This document shows, piece after piece, positions 13,277 through 55,690 of a DNA stretch of 64,000 nt. A program made the translations under genes and the position numbers. The first letter of the stretch is position 1. Every line of letters starts with the position of its first letter. The stretch comes from Dallia pectoralis (lineage: Eukaryota > Chordata > Actinopteri > Esociformes > Umbridae), in assembly GCA_029465975.1 (NCBI GenBank), contig CM055754.1, positions 337,921 through 401,920 of the forward strand. The letters are read 5' to 3'. The notes under the pieces are model-generated. The model saw only the letters and a list, made by a program, of their open reading frames with translations, searched no databases and was not told where the DNA came from.

Positions 13277-13575
13277 AACCTCCTGGTCCCCTCCTCCCGG
13301 TTCCCTCCTCCCTCCTCCCGGTCCCCTCCTCCTGGTCCCCTCCTCCCGGTCCCCTCCTCCCTCCTCCCGGTCCCCTCCTCCTGGTCCCCTCCTCCTGGTC
13401 CCCTCCTCCCGGTCCCCTCCTCCTGGTCCCCTCCTCCCTCCTCCCGGTCCCCTCCTCCCGGTCCCCTCCTCCCTCCTCCCGGTCCCCTCCTCCCGGTCCC
13501 CTCCTCCCTCCTCCTGGTCCCCTCCTCCCTCCTCCAGGTCCCCTCCTCCCTCCTCCCGGTCCCCTCCTCCCTCAG
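13277..13575 (+). repeat. C/T-rich minisatellite
   Basis: Repeats of cctcctcccggtccc with extra ctcct insertions, pyrimidine-rich on plus. Confidence 0.95.
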
Positions 13576-14135
13576 CCGCTCAAAGCAAACCGAGATATTA
13601 TCTCAGACCCTGTGGCATGTTCATATATGGGGCACATGGAGGCCTCCATAAAGGTGCCTAATACGTCCGTTTACTCCTCAATTATTTAAATTGATCTAAG
13701 GAGGGAGTGAAGACATGATGGCCTTTTGTGCCTCTCTGTAGTGAAGAACCAGACATGTTCAATGATGCTCTGCTTTCTTTGATAGGAGAAAGTGTAGTGA
13801 TGACAGGGCGCTGAACCAAATAAACAAATGTCTAAACAAATGTGTGTACACAAGATAACAACAGCCATTTAGGACACAATTCTGTTCACCAACATTTCCA
13901 AGAGGTTATTTCACATTTAGCTTATAGTGAAAAACTAAAACCAACACCGATAACAGACACACATAAAACACACCTGTCAGTGTGGCTTTAGAGTAGAGCT
14001 GTATTTTAGAGACCAACTGTAAGAACCCTTTTGTCTGTCTACCCCAACATCCTGGACAGAGACAGAAATGGCTCCTGTCCTATCAGCCAGGCAACACCAG
14101 GCCCCAATTCCCTGTTGTAGAAGTCCGGCCAGACT
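13576..14135. other. Unique DNA, no gene seen
   Basis: Non-repetitive. Only short open frames without family resemblance. Confidence 0.6.
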
Positions 14136-14828
14136 AGGGCCCCACCTCACACAGGGCCACACCTCACACAGGCCAGGGCCACACCTCACACAGGGCCACA
14201 CCTCACACAGGCCAGGGCCACACCTCACACAGGGCCCCACCTCACACAGGGCCACACCTCACACAGGCCAGGGCCACACCTCACACAGGGCCACACCTCA
14301 CACAGGGCCACACCTCACACAGGCCAGGGCCACACCTCACACAGGCCAGGGCCACACCTCACACAGGGCCCCACCTCACACAGGCTAGGGCCCCACCTCA
14401 CAGGCTAGGGCCCCACCTCACACAGGCTAGGGCCCCACCTCACACAGGCTAGAGCCCCACCTCACACAGGCTAGGGCCACACCTCACACAGGCTAGGGCC
14501 ATACCTCACACAGGCTAGGGCCACACCTCACACAGGCTAGGGCCCCACCTCACAGACTAGGGCCACACCTCACACAGGCTAGGGCCCCACCTCACAGACT
14601 AGGGCCACACCTCACACAGGCTAGGGCCCCACCTCACAGACTAGGGCCACACCTCACACAGGCTAGGGCCCCACCTCACAGACTAGGGCCACACCTCACA
14701 CAGGCTAGGGCCCCACCTCACAGACTAGGGCCCCACCTCACAGACTAGGGCCACACCTCACACAGGCCAGGGCCACACCTCACACAGGGCCACACCTCAC
14801 ACAGGCCAGGGCCACACCTCACACAGGG
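14136..14828 (+). repeat. Minisatellite, 18-20 bp unit, about 37 copies
   Basis: ggccacacctcacacagg in the flanks and ctagggccccacctcaca in the middle. The two forms are interleaved. Confidence 0.97.
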
Positions 14829-15357
14829 CCCTCCCTCCTATCATGGCCAGTAGTACATGGCCTGTTGCTAAGGAACCATAGAGCCCATCATCATCAACAG
14901 AAACAGGTTTGCCTGCTTGGGAAACTGATCTGCAGGGAACTTTTTCAGAGTGTAAGATGTTGCAAATTCTGTGTCCAGCTGAGTACAATATGCTTCCCCC
15001 ATTCTGTTACTAAACACCAGCCTACCCCCCTTCCCCCAGTCAGAAGAGGAGATATGCCCAGTTGCTAAAGCTCTCTATTCAGCCCCGTTACCGTTCAGTC
15101 TATCTGAGATCCACAGCAAGCGGAGGTGTCGTTTTTTCTGCTGGCATTTCGGACAGTATCTACTTATAGACGGAAGAGAGAAAAGGAAAACAGAGGGGGT
15201 ATTATCAGGGAGGGATGAGAGCAGCAAAGGCATTTTGTCTTTTTATTCCCCTCCTAAGCCCTGGGCTTTGCTCCCAATCCGATTGGTCGATACGGCCAGG
15301 GATGTAAATTAAATGCAAAGAGGAATAAGGCTGGCATCCCATCACCAGTATGTACCC
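14829..15357. other. Unique DNA, no gene seen
   Basis: At about 15270-15320 a short stretch holds ccaatccgattgg and taaattaaatgcaaag. It looks like regulatory sequence, but nothing firmer can be said. Confidence 0.45.
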
Positions 15358-15777
15358 CAGTACCCTCCCTCTCTCTGTCTCCTCCCTCTCTCTGTCTCCT
15401 CCCCCTCTCAGTCTCCCGCTCTGTAGCTATTCTCTTTCTCTGGTTGTTTAAAGTGCTCTCTGTCTCCCATTCACAGACTCCCATCTCGCCCCCCCTCTCT
15501 CCTGCCGGTCCTTCCCGCTCCCCCTCTCTCCCCCCTTCCCCGTCTCCTGCCGCCCCTCCCCTCTCCCTCCCTCTCTCCGGCCGCCCCCCTTCCCCCTCCC
15601 TCTCTCCGGCCGCCCCCCTTCTCCCCCTCCCTCTCTCTCCGGCCGCCCCCCTTCTCCCCCCTCCTCTCCGACCGCCCCCTTCTCCCCCACCTCCGGCCGC
15701 CCCCTTCTCCCTCCCTCTCCGGCCGCCCCCCTTCTCCCCCTCTCCGACCGCCCCCCTTCTCCATCCCCCCCTCTCTG
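15358..15777 (+). repeat. Homopyrimidine tract with ggccgcccccctt units
   Basis: About 420 nt almost wholly C/T, with repeated ctccggccgcccccc. G-rich on the other strand. Confidence 0.95.
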
Positions 15778-15916
15778 GCTGGGCTCACAGCTCTTATCTT
15801 CTGAGGCGCCCAACATTCCAGCGTTGCCGTGGCTCCCAGCCTGCATCCATGGTCACGGCGATTCCATGGGTTCCTACAATCCTTGGGCTGCTTGCTGATT
15901 TGGGGCGGGCAACTGA

Positions 15917-16467
15917 CTCTCAGAGACAGGAGAGAGGGATGAGGAAGAGAATGGGGGAGGAGACAGGAGAGAGGGATGATGACGAGAATGGGGGAGGAGA
16001 CAGGAGAGAGGGATGATGACGAGGGAGGAGACAGGAGAGGGATGAGGAAGAGAATGGGGGAGGAGACAGGAGAGAGGGATGAGGAAGAGAATGGGGGAGG
16101 AGACAGGAGAGAGGGATGAGGACGAGGGATGAGGAAGAGAATGGGGGAGGAGACAGGAGAGGGATGATGACGAGAATGGGGGAGGAGACAGGAGAGAGGG
16201 ATGATGACGAGGGAGGAGACAGGAGAGGGATGAGGAAGAGAATGGGGGAGGAGACAGGAGAGAGGGATGAGGAAGAGAATGGGGGAGGAGACAGGAGAGA
16301 GGGATGAGGACGAGGGAGGAGACAGGAGAGGGATGAGGAAGAGAATGGGGGAGGAGACAGGAGAGAGGGATGAGGACGAGGGAGGAGACAGGAGAGGGAT
16401 GAGGAAGAGAATGGGGGAGGAGACAGGAGAGAGGGATGAGGATGAGAATGGGGGAGGAGACAGGAGT
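15917..16467 (+). repeat. Homopurine minisatellite, 38 and 28 bp units
   Basis: Units made of agaatgggggaggagacagg plus agagagggatgaggaag, and shorter gaggac or gatgac forms. Nearly pure A/G, with one run of five G per long unit. Confidence 0.96.
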
Positions 16468-16929
16468 GTAATTATCATGTCAGGTTGCCACCCTACAGAG
16501 AAACAGACTTTAACAGATGTATAATGGACTAGTGACATTTTTCCCAATGTCCTTTTAATACACATTTTTTAACATTTGCATTTATAATGAATCTGAGAAC
16601 ATTTTAAGTGGAGGTTCATTTAGTTTAATAGTATTTTAAATACATTCTGTGGTAAGGCCACATCAGCCAGGCCTGTGGACATAACCAGTCAGATGGTTAT
16701 TAGTTCTGTACTCTGTCTCCCTGCAGATGACTAGCCATGAAACAGGCTCTCCTGGGTGTACAAACAAATAGAAGAGGACCTGGGCTTACAGAAATCCATA
16801 CAACTCAATCATCAAACGCTTTTATTCCAATTTCATTCAAACAGGCAGGACATTGAACTTCTCTTTAACAATGGACAACCTGAGCAGATCCGAAAGAGTA
16901 AAATATCCAAGAGTCAATTAGCTTGATAA
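16468..16929. other. Unique DNA, no gene seen
   Basis: AT-rich non-repetitive stretch. Confidence 0.6.
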
Positions 16930-17514
16930 AAGCTTTCTGGTAGTGATAGGAGTGAGAGGAGATACAGGCTGAAACACTATAACCAACATGTCTCTGGTAG
17001 TGATGAGAGGAGATACAGGCTGAAACACTATAACCAACACGTCTCTGGTAGTGATGAGAGGAGATACAGGCTGAAACACTATAACCAACATGTCTCTGGT
17101 AGTGATGAGAGGAGATACAGGCTGAAACACTATAACCAACATGTCTCTGGTAGTGATGAGAGGAGATACAGGCTGAAACACTATAACCAACATGTCTCTG
17201 GTAGTGATGAGAGGAGATACAGGCTGAATCACTATAACCAACATGTCTCTGGTAGTGATGAGAGGAGATACAGGCTGAAACACTATAACCAACATGTCTC
17301 TGGTAGTGATGAGAGGAGATACAGGCTGAATCACTATAACCAACATGTCTCTGGTAGTGATGAGGTGAGGAGATACAGACTGAATCACTATAACCAACAT
17401 GTCTCTGGTAGTGATGAGAGGAGATACAGGCTGAAACACTATAACCAACATGTCTCTGGTAGTGATGAGAGGAGATACAGGCTGAAACACTATAACCAAC
17501 ATGTCTCTGTCTCT
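16930..17514 (+). repeat. Minisatellite, 51 bp unit, 11 copies
   Basis: Unit ctctggtagtgatgagagga, then gatacaggctgaaacactat and aaccaacatgt. Few changes (aaacac/aatcac). Confidence 0.97.
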
Positions 17515-18107
17515 GAGTCTCTACATATATTTGTTACTGTATCACAGAACCCCCCCACACCCACACCTCTAAAAGGGTTTCTGGCATTGTGACATTTCCA
17601 ATTTTATTTAAATCCATGAGGGATTATAGCTATGTTGTGAAAAGAAGAAAAAAATCATTGTTTTTTTGAGGACCATCTCAGATGGAGGGCCGGTACAGGA
17701 CAGCAGAACTGGCACAACCTTGACCCATATTAGGAACTGCAATAATCCCTCTGGTTCTGTGCCAAAATTGGGTTTCCCTCAATCTCTGTCCTTACCATCC
17801 TAATGTGGGAAGTGTCTAGAGCAGCTGGAGGAAACAAACACATTGTTACAAGACATGACAGAGAAAGACCAGAAGGAGAAAAGGAGACAACTAGACAAAA
17901 ACGAGACAAGAAGTCAAGAAGGAGACAAGGAGATAAGAAGAAACAGACATGACAGAAGGTAAACCACATAGTAATAGAAAATGTATGTGAATCTGAACGT
18001 GCATGTTATGAACAGGTCGGTTCAGCCCTTAGCAGCTAACATCCCCAGTAGAAAACATAGTGAAGTTCAGCTCTGGTTATGTTACTGTACCCTAACTCTG
18101 TTTCCAT
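17515..18107. other. Unique DNA, no gene seen
   Basis: Includes a purine-rich ggagacaaggagataag stretch at 17860-17950. Confidence 0.55.
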
Positions 18108-18200
18108 GACAGCACGTGAGTGTTTCCATGACAGCACGTGAGTGTTTCCATGACAGCACGTGAGTGTTTCCATGACAGCACGTGAGTGTTTCCATGACAG
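18108..18200 (+). repeat. 22 bp repeat with E-box CACGTG
   Basis: About 4.5 copies of tgtttccatgacagcacgtg plus ag. Four contain CACGTG. Lies 100 bp left of the Tc1-like remnant. Confidence 0.95.
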
Positions 18201-18309
18201 CATGTTTCACATCCTACTTCCTCGCACACAAAACGCAGGTATCCAAAATGTTCCACAGAGCTCAGTTCTCTGACCATTTCTGAGCAACTTCAACCGTTGC
18301 GACTGTCGA

Positions 18310-18775
18310 TACACTCCTGTTCACAAGTTGGAGGTCACTTAGAAATGTACTTGTTTTTGAAAGAAAAGCAATTTTTTGTAATTAAAATAACATAAAATTA
18401 ATCTTAAATACAGTCTAGACATTGTTAATGTTGTGAATATCTACTGTAGGACAGCGCTTGTCCTGAGCCAATTTCCTCCTACAACTGAACAATAACCCAA
18501 AGCACAGCTCCAAACTATGCAAAACTATTTAGGGAATAAGCAGTCATCTGGTATTCTGTCTATAATGGAGTGGTCAGCACCGTCACCAGATCTGAAATCT
18601 ATTGAGCTGTTGTGGGAGACACGTGACCGTATTGTACATAAGAAGTGTCCAACAAGCCAATCCAACTTGTGTCCTATTTATTTTACCTTATTTTATATTG
18701 AAACTTATTTCAGGTATGTTTACATGGAAAACAAGGATATTTTCAAGTGTCCGCTAACTTTTAAACGGTTGTGTA
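18310..18775 (+). mobile_element. Tc1/mariner-like transposon remnant
   Basis: The left end reads tacactcctgttcacaag then ggtcacttagaaatgt. The right end reads tttaaacggttgtgta. Together these are the two terminal inverted repeats of a common fish Tc1-like element. Between them, at about 18560-18665, is a decayed transposase tail: WSAPSPDLKSIELLWE, like the WPAQSPDLNPIENLW motif, then HKKCPTSQSNL. Most of the roughly 1.2 kb transposase region is deleted. Non-autonomous and old. It lies directly downstream of tmem260. Confidence 0.85.
18677..18682 (-). terminator. Candidate tmem260 poly(A) signal
   Basis: AATAAA on the minus strand (TTTATT on plus), about 120 nt after the tmem260 stop and the first such hexamer downstream. 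It sits inside the Tc1-like remnant, so the transcript may use transposon sequence for its end. Transcript data are needed to confirm. Confidence 0.45.
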
Positions 18776-18801
18776 AGTCATATAACAGTGAAAGCTCCTC
18801 C

Positions 18802-49095
<30,294 letters not shown>

Positions 49096-49147
49096 GGCTA
49101 GAAAATAAACACGAAATAGAAGATATTAGCCAATTAGCTACCATGTA

Positions 49148-49635
49148 AATATAGCAGGACACCTAAGCTAACATATAGCTAACGTCTAGCTATCGTCTGG
49201 CTAATGTCTGGCTAACATCTGGTTAATGTCTAGCTATCATCTAGCTATTGTCTGCCTAACATCTGGCTATCGTCTGCCTAACGTCTGGCTATCGTCTGGC
49301 TAACATCTAGCTATCATCTAGCTGGCTAACATCTGGCACACATCTAGCTAGCTAACATCTAGTTAACATCTAGCTAGCTAACATCTGGCTATTATCTGGC
49401 TAGCTAAAATCTAGCTAACATTTAGCTAGCTAACATCTAGCTAACATCTAGTTAACATCTAGCTAACGTCTAGCTGACGTCTGGTTAACACCTAGTTAAC
49501 ATAGCTAATGTCTAGCTAATGTCTGGCTAACATCTAGCTAGCTAACATCTGGCTAACATCTAGCTAACATCTGGCTAACATCCAGCTGACTTCTAGCTAA
49601 CATCTAGTTAACATCTGACCATCATCTGGCTATCC
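49148..49635 (+). repeat. Degenerate ctagctaacatctggctaac repeat
   Basis: Short 10-13 nt motifs in irregular order just upstream of the tmem260 start codon. Confidence 0.9.
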
Positions 49636-49739
49636 CTAAAACAGTGAGTAGCTAACTAACTATAGTTGTCGGTGCTAATAGTATTAGTAATAGTATTAGT
49701 AATACCACCATGAATGCTTGAGAATATAAAGTTTCTGAC

Positions 49740-50745
49740 TCTATATTATATATATCTCATATATATCTACCACTAATCACTGGTTTTAACTCCATATTAT
49801 ATATATATCTCATATATATCTACAACTAATCACTGGTTTTAACTCTATATTATATATATCTCATATATATCTACAACTAATCACTGGTTTTAACTCTATA
49901 TTATATATATCTCATATACATCTACTACTAATCACTGGTTTTAACTCTATATTATATATATCTCTGCAAAAGTAACTAGTTAGTTCAATTAGCTGTCATA
50001 CTTCCTTAAAACAAGACCTAGCTGATATCCCTCTGTTGAACAGTTGTGAACACTATATTATATCTCATATATATCTGCCATTAACCACTGGTTTTAACTC
50101 TATATTATATATATCTCATATATATCTACCACTAATCACTGGTTTTAACTCCATATTATATATATATCTCATATATATCTACAACTAATCACTGGTTTTA
50201 ACTCTATATTATATATATCTCATATATATCTACAACTAATCACTGGTTTTAACTCTATATTATATATATCTCATATACATCTACTACTAATCACTGGTTT
50301 TAACTCTATATTATATATATCTCATATATATGTCACTAACCATTGGTTTTAACTTTATATTATATATATATATCATATAAATCTATATATCATATAAATC
50401 TGCCACTAACCATTGGTTTTAGCTCTATCTCATATATATCTGCCACTAACCATTGGTTTTAACTCTATATTATATATATCTCATATAAATCTGCCACTAA
50501 CCATTGGTTTTAGCTCTATCTCATATATATCTGCCACTAACCATTGGTTTTAACTCTATATTATATATATATCATATAAATCTGCCACTAACCATTGGTT
50601 TTAGCTCTATCTCATATATATCTGCCACTAACCATTGGTTTTAACTCTATATTATATATATATCTCATATAAATCTGCCACTAACCATTGGTTTTAGCTC
50701 TGTATTAAATATATCTCATAATATATATCTGCCACTAACCACTGG
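49740..50745 (+). repeat. AT-rich repeat, about 50-60 bp unit, about 17 copies
   Basis: Units of actaatcactggttttaac plus tctatattatatatatctca with tatatatctgcc. Very AT-rich, interrupted by about 100 nt of unrelated sequence near 49965. Confidence 0.95.
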
Positions 50746-50929
50746 TTTAATGATCACTAGATCCTGTACTATTACATGAAATGATCCTACAAATGTGCGG
50801 TCTGAATAAACGTCTGACCACAAATGAATACCTTCAAAAAATGACTTGCTTCCAAAACAACAGGTTATTATAATATTATAATGAATACCCTCCAAAACAA
50901 CACGTTATTATAATATTATAGTGAATACT

Positions 50930-51065
50930 CTCCAAAACAACACGTTTTTCCGCGAAAGTTCAAACGACAGTTGTCTCACTGCTGTTGTCGCCTTTCTGTT
51001 GATGTCACTTCCTGTTGATGTCACTTCTCGTTGATGTCACTCCCTGTATTGTCCCATCGGGAATA
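50930..51065 (-). promoter_or_regulatory. Possible tmem260 promoter / non-coding first exon
   Basis: On the minus strand this stretch has caggaagtgacatc-type ETS-like motifs in a degenerate repeat, then tttcgcggaaaaacgtg. Beyond it are several copies of ttttgga(g/a)ggtattc that could act as 5' splice sites. The tmem260 start codon is preceded by ttttctag, an apparent acceptor, so an upstream exon is expected. Indirect evidence only. Confidence 0.3.
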
Positions 51066-51260
51066 TTTAAAGGCCCAGTGTATATTATATTACCACTATA
51101 CTGTATTACCACTATCCAGGTTTAAAGGCCCAGTGTATATTATATTACCACCATAATACCACTATCCAGGTTTAAAGGCCCAGTGTATATTATATTACCA
51201 CCATAATACCACTATCCAGGTTTAAAGGCCCAGTGTATAATATATTACCACTATCCAGAT
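51066..51260 (+). repeat. About 50 bp repeat, 4 copies
   Basis: tttaaaggcccagtgtatat followed by tatattaccac and ataccactatccagg. Confidence 0.9.
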
Positions 51261-52274
51261 TGTTTCCCCTTACTTCTGGATTGAAATAGCACTGTCAAAC
51301 ATGATGATTGTAGCCGTTTTGTGTTAAGAACTGTTTGAAAATAATTAATCTGGAAGAGAGGGTGGGCTATTGTACAGAACAAACTATTGACTCATCTAAA
51401 ATAGACGCTAGATTCTTGTTAAATGACGAATGAAGAGGTTAACTTCATAGTATATAATTAATGTATATAGCATCTTGTAGCCGACAATTATTAGTAATAT
51501 CAAATAATATTGCCTTAGTTGGTGTCGCTGTTTATGTTCTACTTGGTGAAAGAGATTTGTAGCGACCAAATGTCCAGAGACAAATGTCCAGACACGTCTT
51601 TAAATAGGTACACGTGTGGCAGAGACACCTTTAAATGTCCCTGTTCTTAAGTTCAATTGGATTACTCTAATAAAGAAATTGCCCCGTAAAACTGCTAAAA
51701 GTCCCACATAACATAAATGAGTCAGATCCCTCAGTAAATAGAGCCGTTGGTGAGGTGGTGTCAGCACCTAAAGAACTCAGGGACGGTTCTCTAATCCTCT
51801 CTCCCAAACACCCTTACTGTCTAATCAGTCTTAAATACACACACACACACACACACCAGCACTCACCCTCCTTTACCCTCAGCTCAGTCATCTCTTCACT
51901 GTGATGTCACTCTTAATCCATGTTTGGTTATTCGCTGGGCTGTAGCTCTGGCAGAGATGTTCTGGAGTCTCTGCACACCAGGAAGACTTCATTCTACCTC
52001 ACCCTCACAAATCCTGGCATGGAAAATGAAGACTTGTGGCAGGCCTTACAGATGCACGGTGGTTTATTTAATATACACACAGACTCTAGTGCTTGTCAAC
52101 AGACACATCCTCCAAGGATGACAATAGAACTACTAACAGCTACTCTCTGTTTTCCCTTTTATTCTACAGTTTGAACTGTCATCTCATGTTACATTAATGG
52201 CCTTTGTGCTGCCCCATGTGGGCCTGACCTGTAACTACAAACTCAACTGTATGCATGAAGTACATAGGAACGTC
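51261..52274. other. Unique DNA, no gene seen
   Basis: An open frame at 51920-52174 shows no domain or splice support. A short CA tract lies at about 51838-51856. Confidence 0.5.
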
Positions 52275-52530
52275 TCTACCCACCCTCTCTCCCTCCCTCC
52301 CCAGCCTCCACTCTCCCCATCCCCAGTCTCAGCCCTCCCTCCCCAGTCTCAGCCCTCCCTCCCCAGTCTCAGCCCTCCCTCCCCTGCCTCCACCCTCTCT
52401 CCCTCCCCTCCCCAGTCTCTACCCACTCTCCCTCCCTCCCCAGTCTCTACCCACTCTCCCTCCCCAGTCTTTGCCCTCCCTCCCTCCCCTGCCTCCACCC
52501 TCTCTCCCTCCCCTCTCCAGTCTCCGCTCT
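52275..52530 (+). repeat. Pyrimidine-rich repeat ctccctccccagtct
   Basis: Irregular 15-30 nt units, almost pure C/T with ag. Confidence 0.92.
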
Positions 52531-52609
52531 CCCTTGTACCCTTTTCCGCCCTCCATTTCCTCCCCTCATCCATGCTGAAAATATAATGCTTTTTTATTGA
52601 CAGCTTGTC

Positions 52610-52953
52610 CAAAGACGGGCATTACCCAGATGGGTGAACCCCCAGATGGGCATTACCCAGATGGGTGAACCCCCATACGGGCATTACCCAGATGGGTGAA
52701 CCCCCATACGGGCATTACCCAGATGGGTGAACCCCCAGATGGGCATTACCCAGATGGGTGAACCCCCAGGCGGGCATTACCCAGATGGGTGAACCCCCAG
52801 GCGGGCATTACCCAGATGGGTGAACCCCCAGACGGGCATTACCCAGATGGGTGAACCCCCAGACGGGCATTACCCAGATGGGTGAACCCCCAGACGGGCA
52901 TTACCCAGATGGGTGAACCCCCAGACGGGCATTACCCAGATGGGTGAACCCCC
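52610..52953 (+). repeat. Minisatellite, 31 bp unit, about 11 copies
   Basis: Unit gggcattacccagatgggtg plus aacccccagac, with gat, gcg and tac variants. Confidence 0.97.
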
Positions 52954-53137
52954 AGGTCCATATGCCGCCAAGCTATTAGCAAATAATACCAGCCCTGTAA
53001 TGGCTATGGTATTAAGTTCATTATCTTTGCAGATAGTGTGTGCGTGTGTGTGCGTGTGTGTGTGTGTGTGTGTTGCATTTATCCATGGGGATTTGTAAAG
53101 TGCAGTGAAAGGGAAATGGTCTCCACTTTAAGAGGTA

Positions 53138-53848
53138 GGATGATAAGGACTGGGTGGGTTAAGGTAGGATGATTAGGACTGGGTGGGTTATGGTAGGATG
53201 ATTAGGACTGGGCGTGTTAAGATAGGATGATTAGGACTGGGTGGGTTAAGGTAGGGTGATTAGGACTGGGTGGGTTATGGTAGGATGATTAGGACTGGGC
53301 GGGTTAAGATAGGATGATTAGGACTGGGTGGGTTAAGATAGGATGACTAGGACTGGGTGGGTTAAGATAGGATGACTAGGACTGGGCGGGTTAAGATAGG
53401 ATGACTAGGACTGGGTGGGTTAAGATAGGATGACTAGGACTGGGTGGGTTAAGGTAGGATGATTAGGACTGGGTGGGTTAAGGTAGGATGATTAGGACTG
53501 GGTGGGTTAAGATAGGATGATTAGGACTGGGTGGGTTAAGATAGGATGATTAGGACTGGGTGGGTTAAGGTAGGATGATTAGGACTGGGTGGGTTAAGGT
53601 AGGATGATTAGGACTGGGTGGGTTAAGATAGGATGATTAGGACTGGGTGGGTTAAGGTAGGATGATTAGGACTGGGTGGGTTAAGGTAGGATGACTAGGA
53701 CTGGGTGGGTTAAGGTAGGATGATTAGGACTGGGTGGGTTAAGGTAGGATGATTAGGACTGGGTGGGTTAAGGTAGGATGATTAGGACTGGGTGGGTTAA
53801 GGTAGGATGATTAGGACTGGGTGGGTTAAGGTAGGATGATTAGGGTTA
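53138..53848 (+). repeat. Minisatellite, 29 bp unit, about 24 copies
   Basis: Unit ggatgattaggactgggtgg plus gttaaggta, with agata and gacta variants. Confidence 0.97.
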
Positions 53849-55560
53849 GGGTCAGACACCTTTTAGTACTGGAATTTCTGGTAAATATCCCCTTTGGTTA
53901 CGTCTAGTCAGTAATATACTGTCTCAGTGGAATCAATTATCAAAGTCCTCTGAATGTGATGAGGATCACCTAGGAATATGAACTGGAATATAGGAATATA
54001 AACTGGAATATGTTTAGGAATATGAACTGGAATATAGGAATATGAACTGGAATATAGGAATATAAACTGGAATATGTTTAGGAATATGAACTGGAATATA
54101 AACTGGAATATGTTTAGGAATATGAACTGGAATATAAACTGGAATATGTTTAGGAATATGAACTGGAATATGTTTAGGATGATTGACAGAATGATCCTAT
54201 CTAGACAGCTTAATGGTTACGATAAATGATAATAATTTCAATAATAATTTGTCAATAAAAAAACATTTTGCACACTTGAACACAGTGGGGTTAGGAGAAC
54301 AGTGTATATCACAGAGAGCATTTGTTCCAATTGCCCCGAGCAGTACACCTTATGGAGACCAATTAAAATGAGAGGATTCAATTTGGAAAAACAACAGGAA
54401 CCTTAAGATAAATCTCGTATCTCTGTTTGCAGTGAAGCCATATCCTCATTGTGGGTTCTATCATGTTTGTTATGGCATTTCTGAAAAGCAGCTGGCTACT
54501 GAAACGATTGGTCCCAACCAACCCTCCAACATGGCAGTAATCCTACGCAGTTAGAGGGAGAGACGGGTGACTATGTGAAGGAAATGAAATGGTCTCGAAC
54601 TGTGGTGTGGAGAATTTAGAAATGACAGGAGGCGGAAGGAAAAGGCAGCATCCCAGCATGGTTTCCACATGGGAGCAATACACTTACTTCAACTGATAAA
54701 GATTTAATTAACACAATAATCTGCAATTACCCTGTAATTAAAGTCATCTGTCCCCTTGTTGGGATGAAAAGGATATATATCACAGCTGCCACAAAATAGA
54801 AATTAGGGAAAAGGGGAGAGTAACTGAGAGAAAGTAGAATGATGTTCCCCCAAACACACAGGGAATGATACATTAAGCCCTATTCCATTAAGTTTGTCTT
54901 AATATTTGTTTTAACGGGCCCCGGTCCGTATGGGAGGGACATATGTAATGTTTAACATTTATACAACATCTATATCTACGTCTCAGCCTGATTGAGATAT
55001 AAGTTGGGACTTGAATAGCATTTCTATTGTCTCTTAATTGCAGAGGCGCTTATAGGTGCTCGACCATTGAGCTGTGGACCTCTGATGGTTGTAAATGTGA
55101 AGTAACCTAAATCTAACTGTTATTGCTGAATACATGTGGAGAATTAATGATGTTTTCAGCTCAAACAGTGACTAATTGTGCACGACAGATATAGCAAAAA
55201 ATTAATAACATTCATCCATGCTACGATCCCCGACCGGTTAAATTTGCCAGGGGATTAAAATGACTGCCAAGTTTAGAAAATTAAAAAATCTCGGAAACAA
55301 ACGTGCGTTGTGTTGTGTTTGTGCGTGAAGTGGTTTGCGTGCGTGTTCTTACTTTATTCCTATCTGTTATTTACACACGGTCAGCATATCATTTGCTTCC
55401 GTCACACACTGTGTCAGAGGGCAGTAAATATCAGGTATTAATAAGTTAATGCAGCTATTATAACCACCTGTGGCATTTAACATTAACATCAAGTTCACTG
55501 GGATCTGGACAACAGCAGGTTGGACCTTTAGTTATTGAAATATATTCTCAGAGCAGCATC
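53849..55560. other. Unique DNA with homeobox-type motifs; small repeat at its left
   Basis: An ggaatatgaactggaatat repeat occupies 53975-54180. From about 54290 to 55500 the sequence is complex and non-repetitive. At 54690-54750 there are taatta-type sites close together (gatttaattaacac, ctgcaattaccctgtaat). A possible conserved regulatory element between peli2 and tmem260; no gene seen. Confidence 0.35.
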
Positions 55561-55564
55561 GCAT

Positions 55565-55690
55565 CTGATTGGTTCTCTCAGTCGCCCAATCAGCGGCAGC
55601 AGAAGGCGGGATATGGAAGCAGGAGGCGGGACATGGCAGCAGGAGGCGGGACATGGCAGCAGAAGGCGGGACTTGGTTTGGTTTGAAGCG
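55565..55690 (+). promoter_or_regulatory. Cell-cycle-type promoter: CCAAT boxes, 4 x GGCGGGA, TTTGAA
   Basis: Inverted CCAAT (ATTGG) at 55568 and direct CCAAT at 55586. GGCGGG starts at 55605, 55625, 55645 and 55665, exactly 20 bp apart, inside an imperfect 20 bp repeat. TTTGAA is at 55682, followed by GCGCGC. NF-Y boxes, E2F/CDE-like GGCGGGA and a CHR (TTTGAA) are the usual parts of promoters repressed by DREAM in G0/G1. No TATA box is seen. The proposed exon 1 ends at 55720 (GTCAAG|gtaatg). Confidence 0.5.

Noticed and set aside
51920..52174. 84-codon plus-strand open frame as a gene
   Set aside because: No recognisable domain, no splice or promoter support, length expected by chance.
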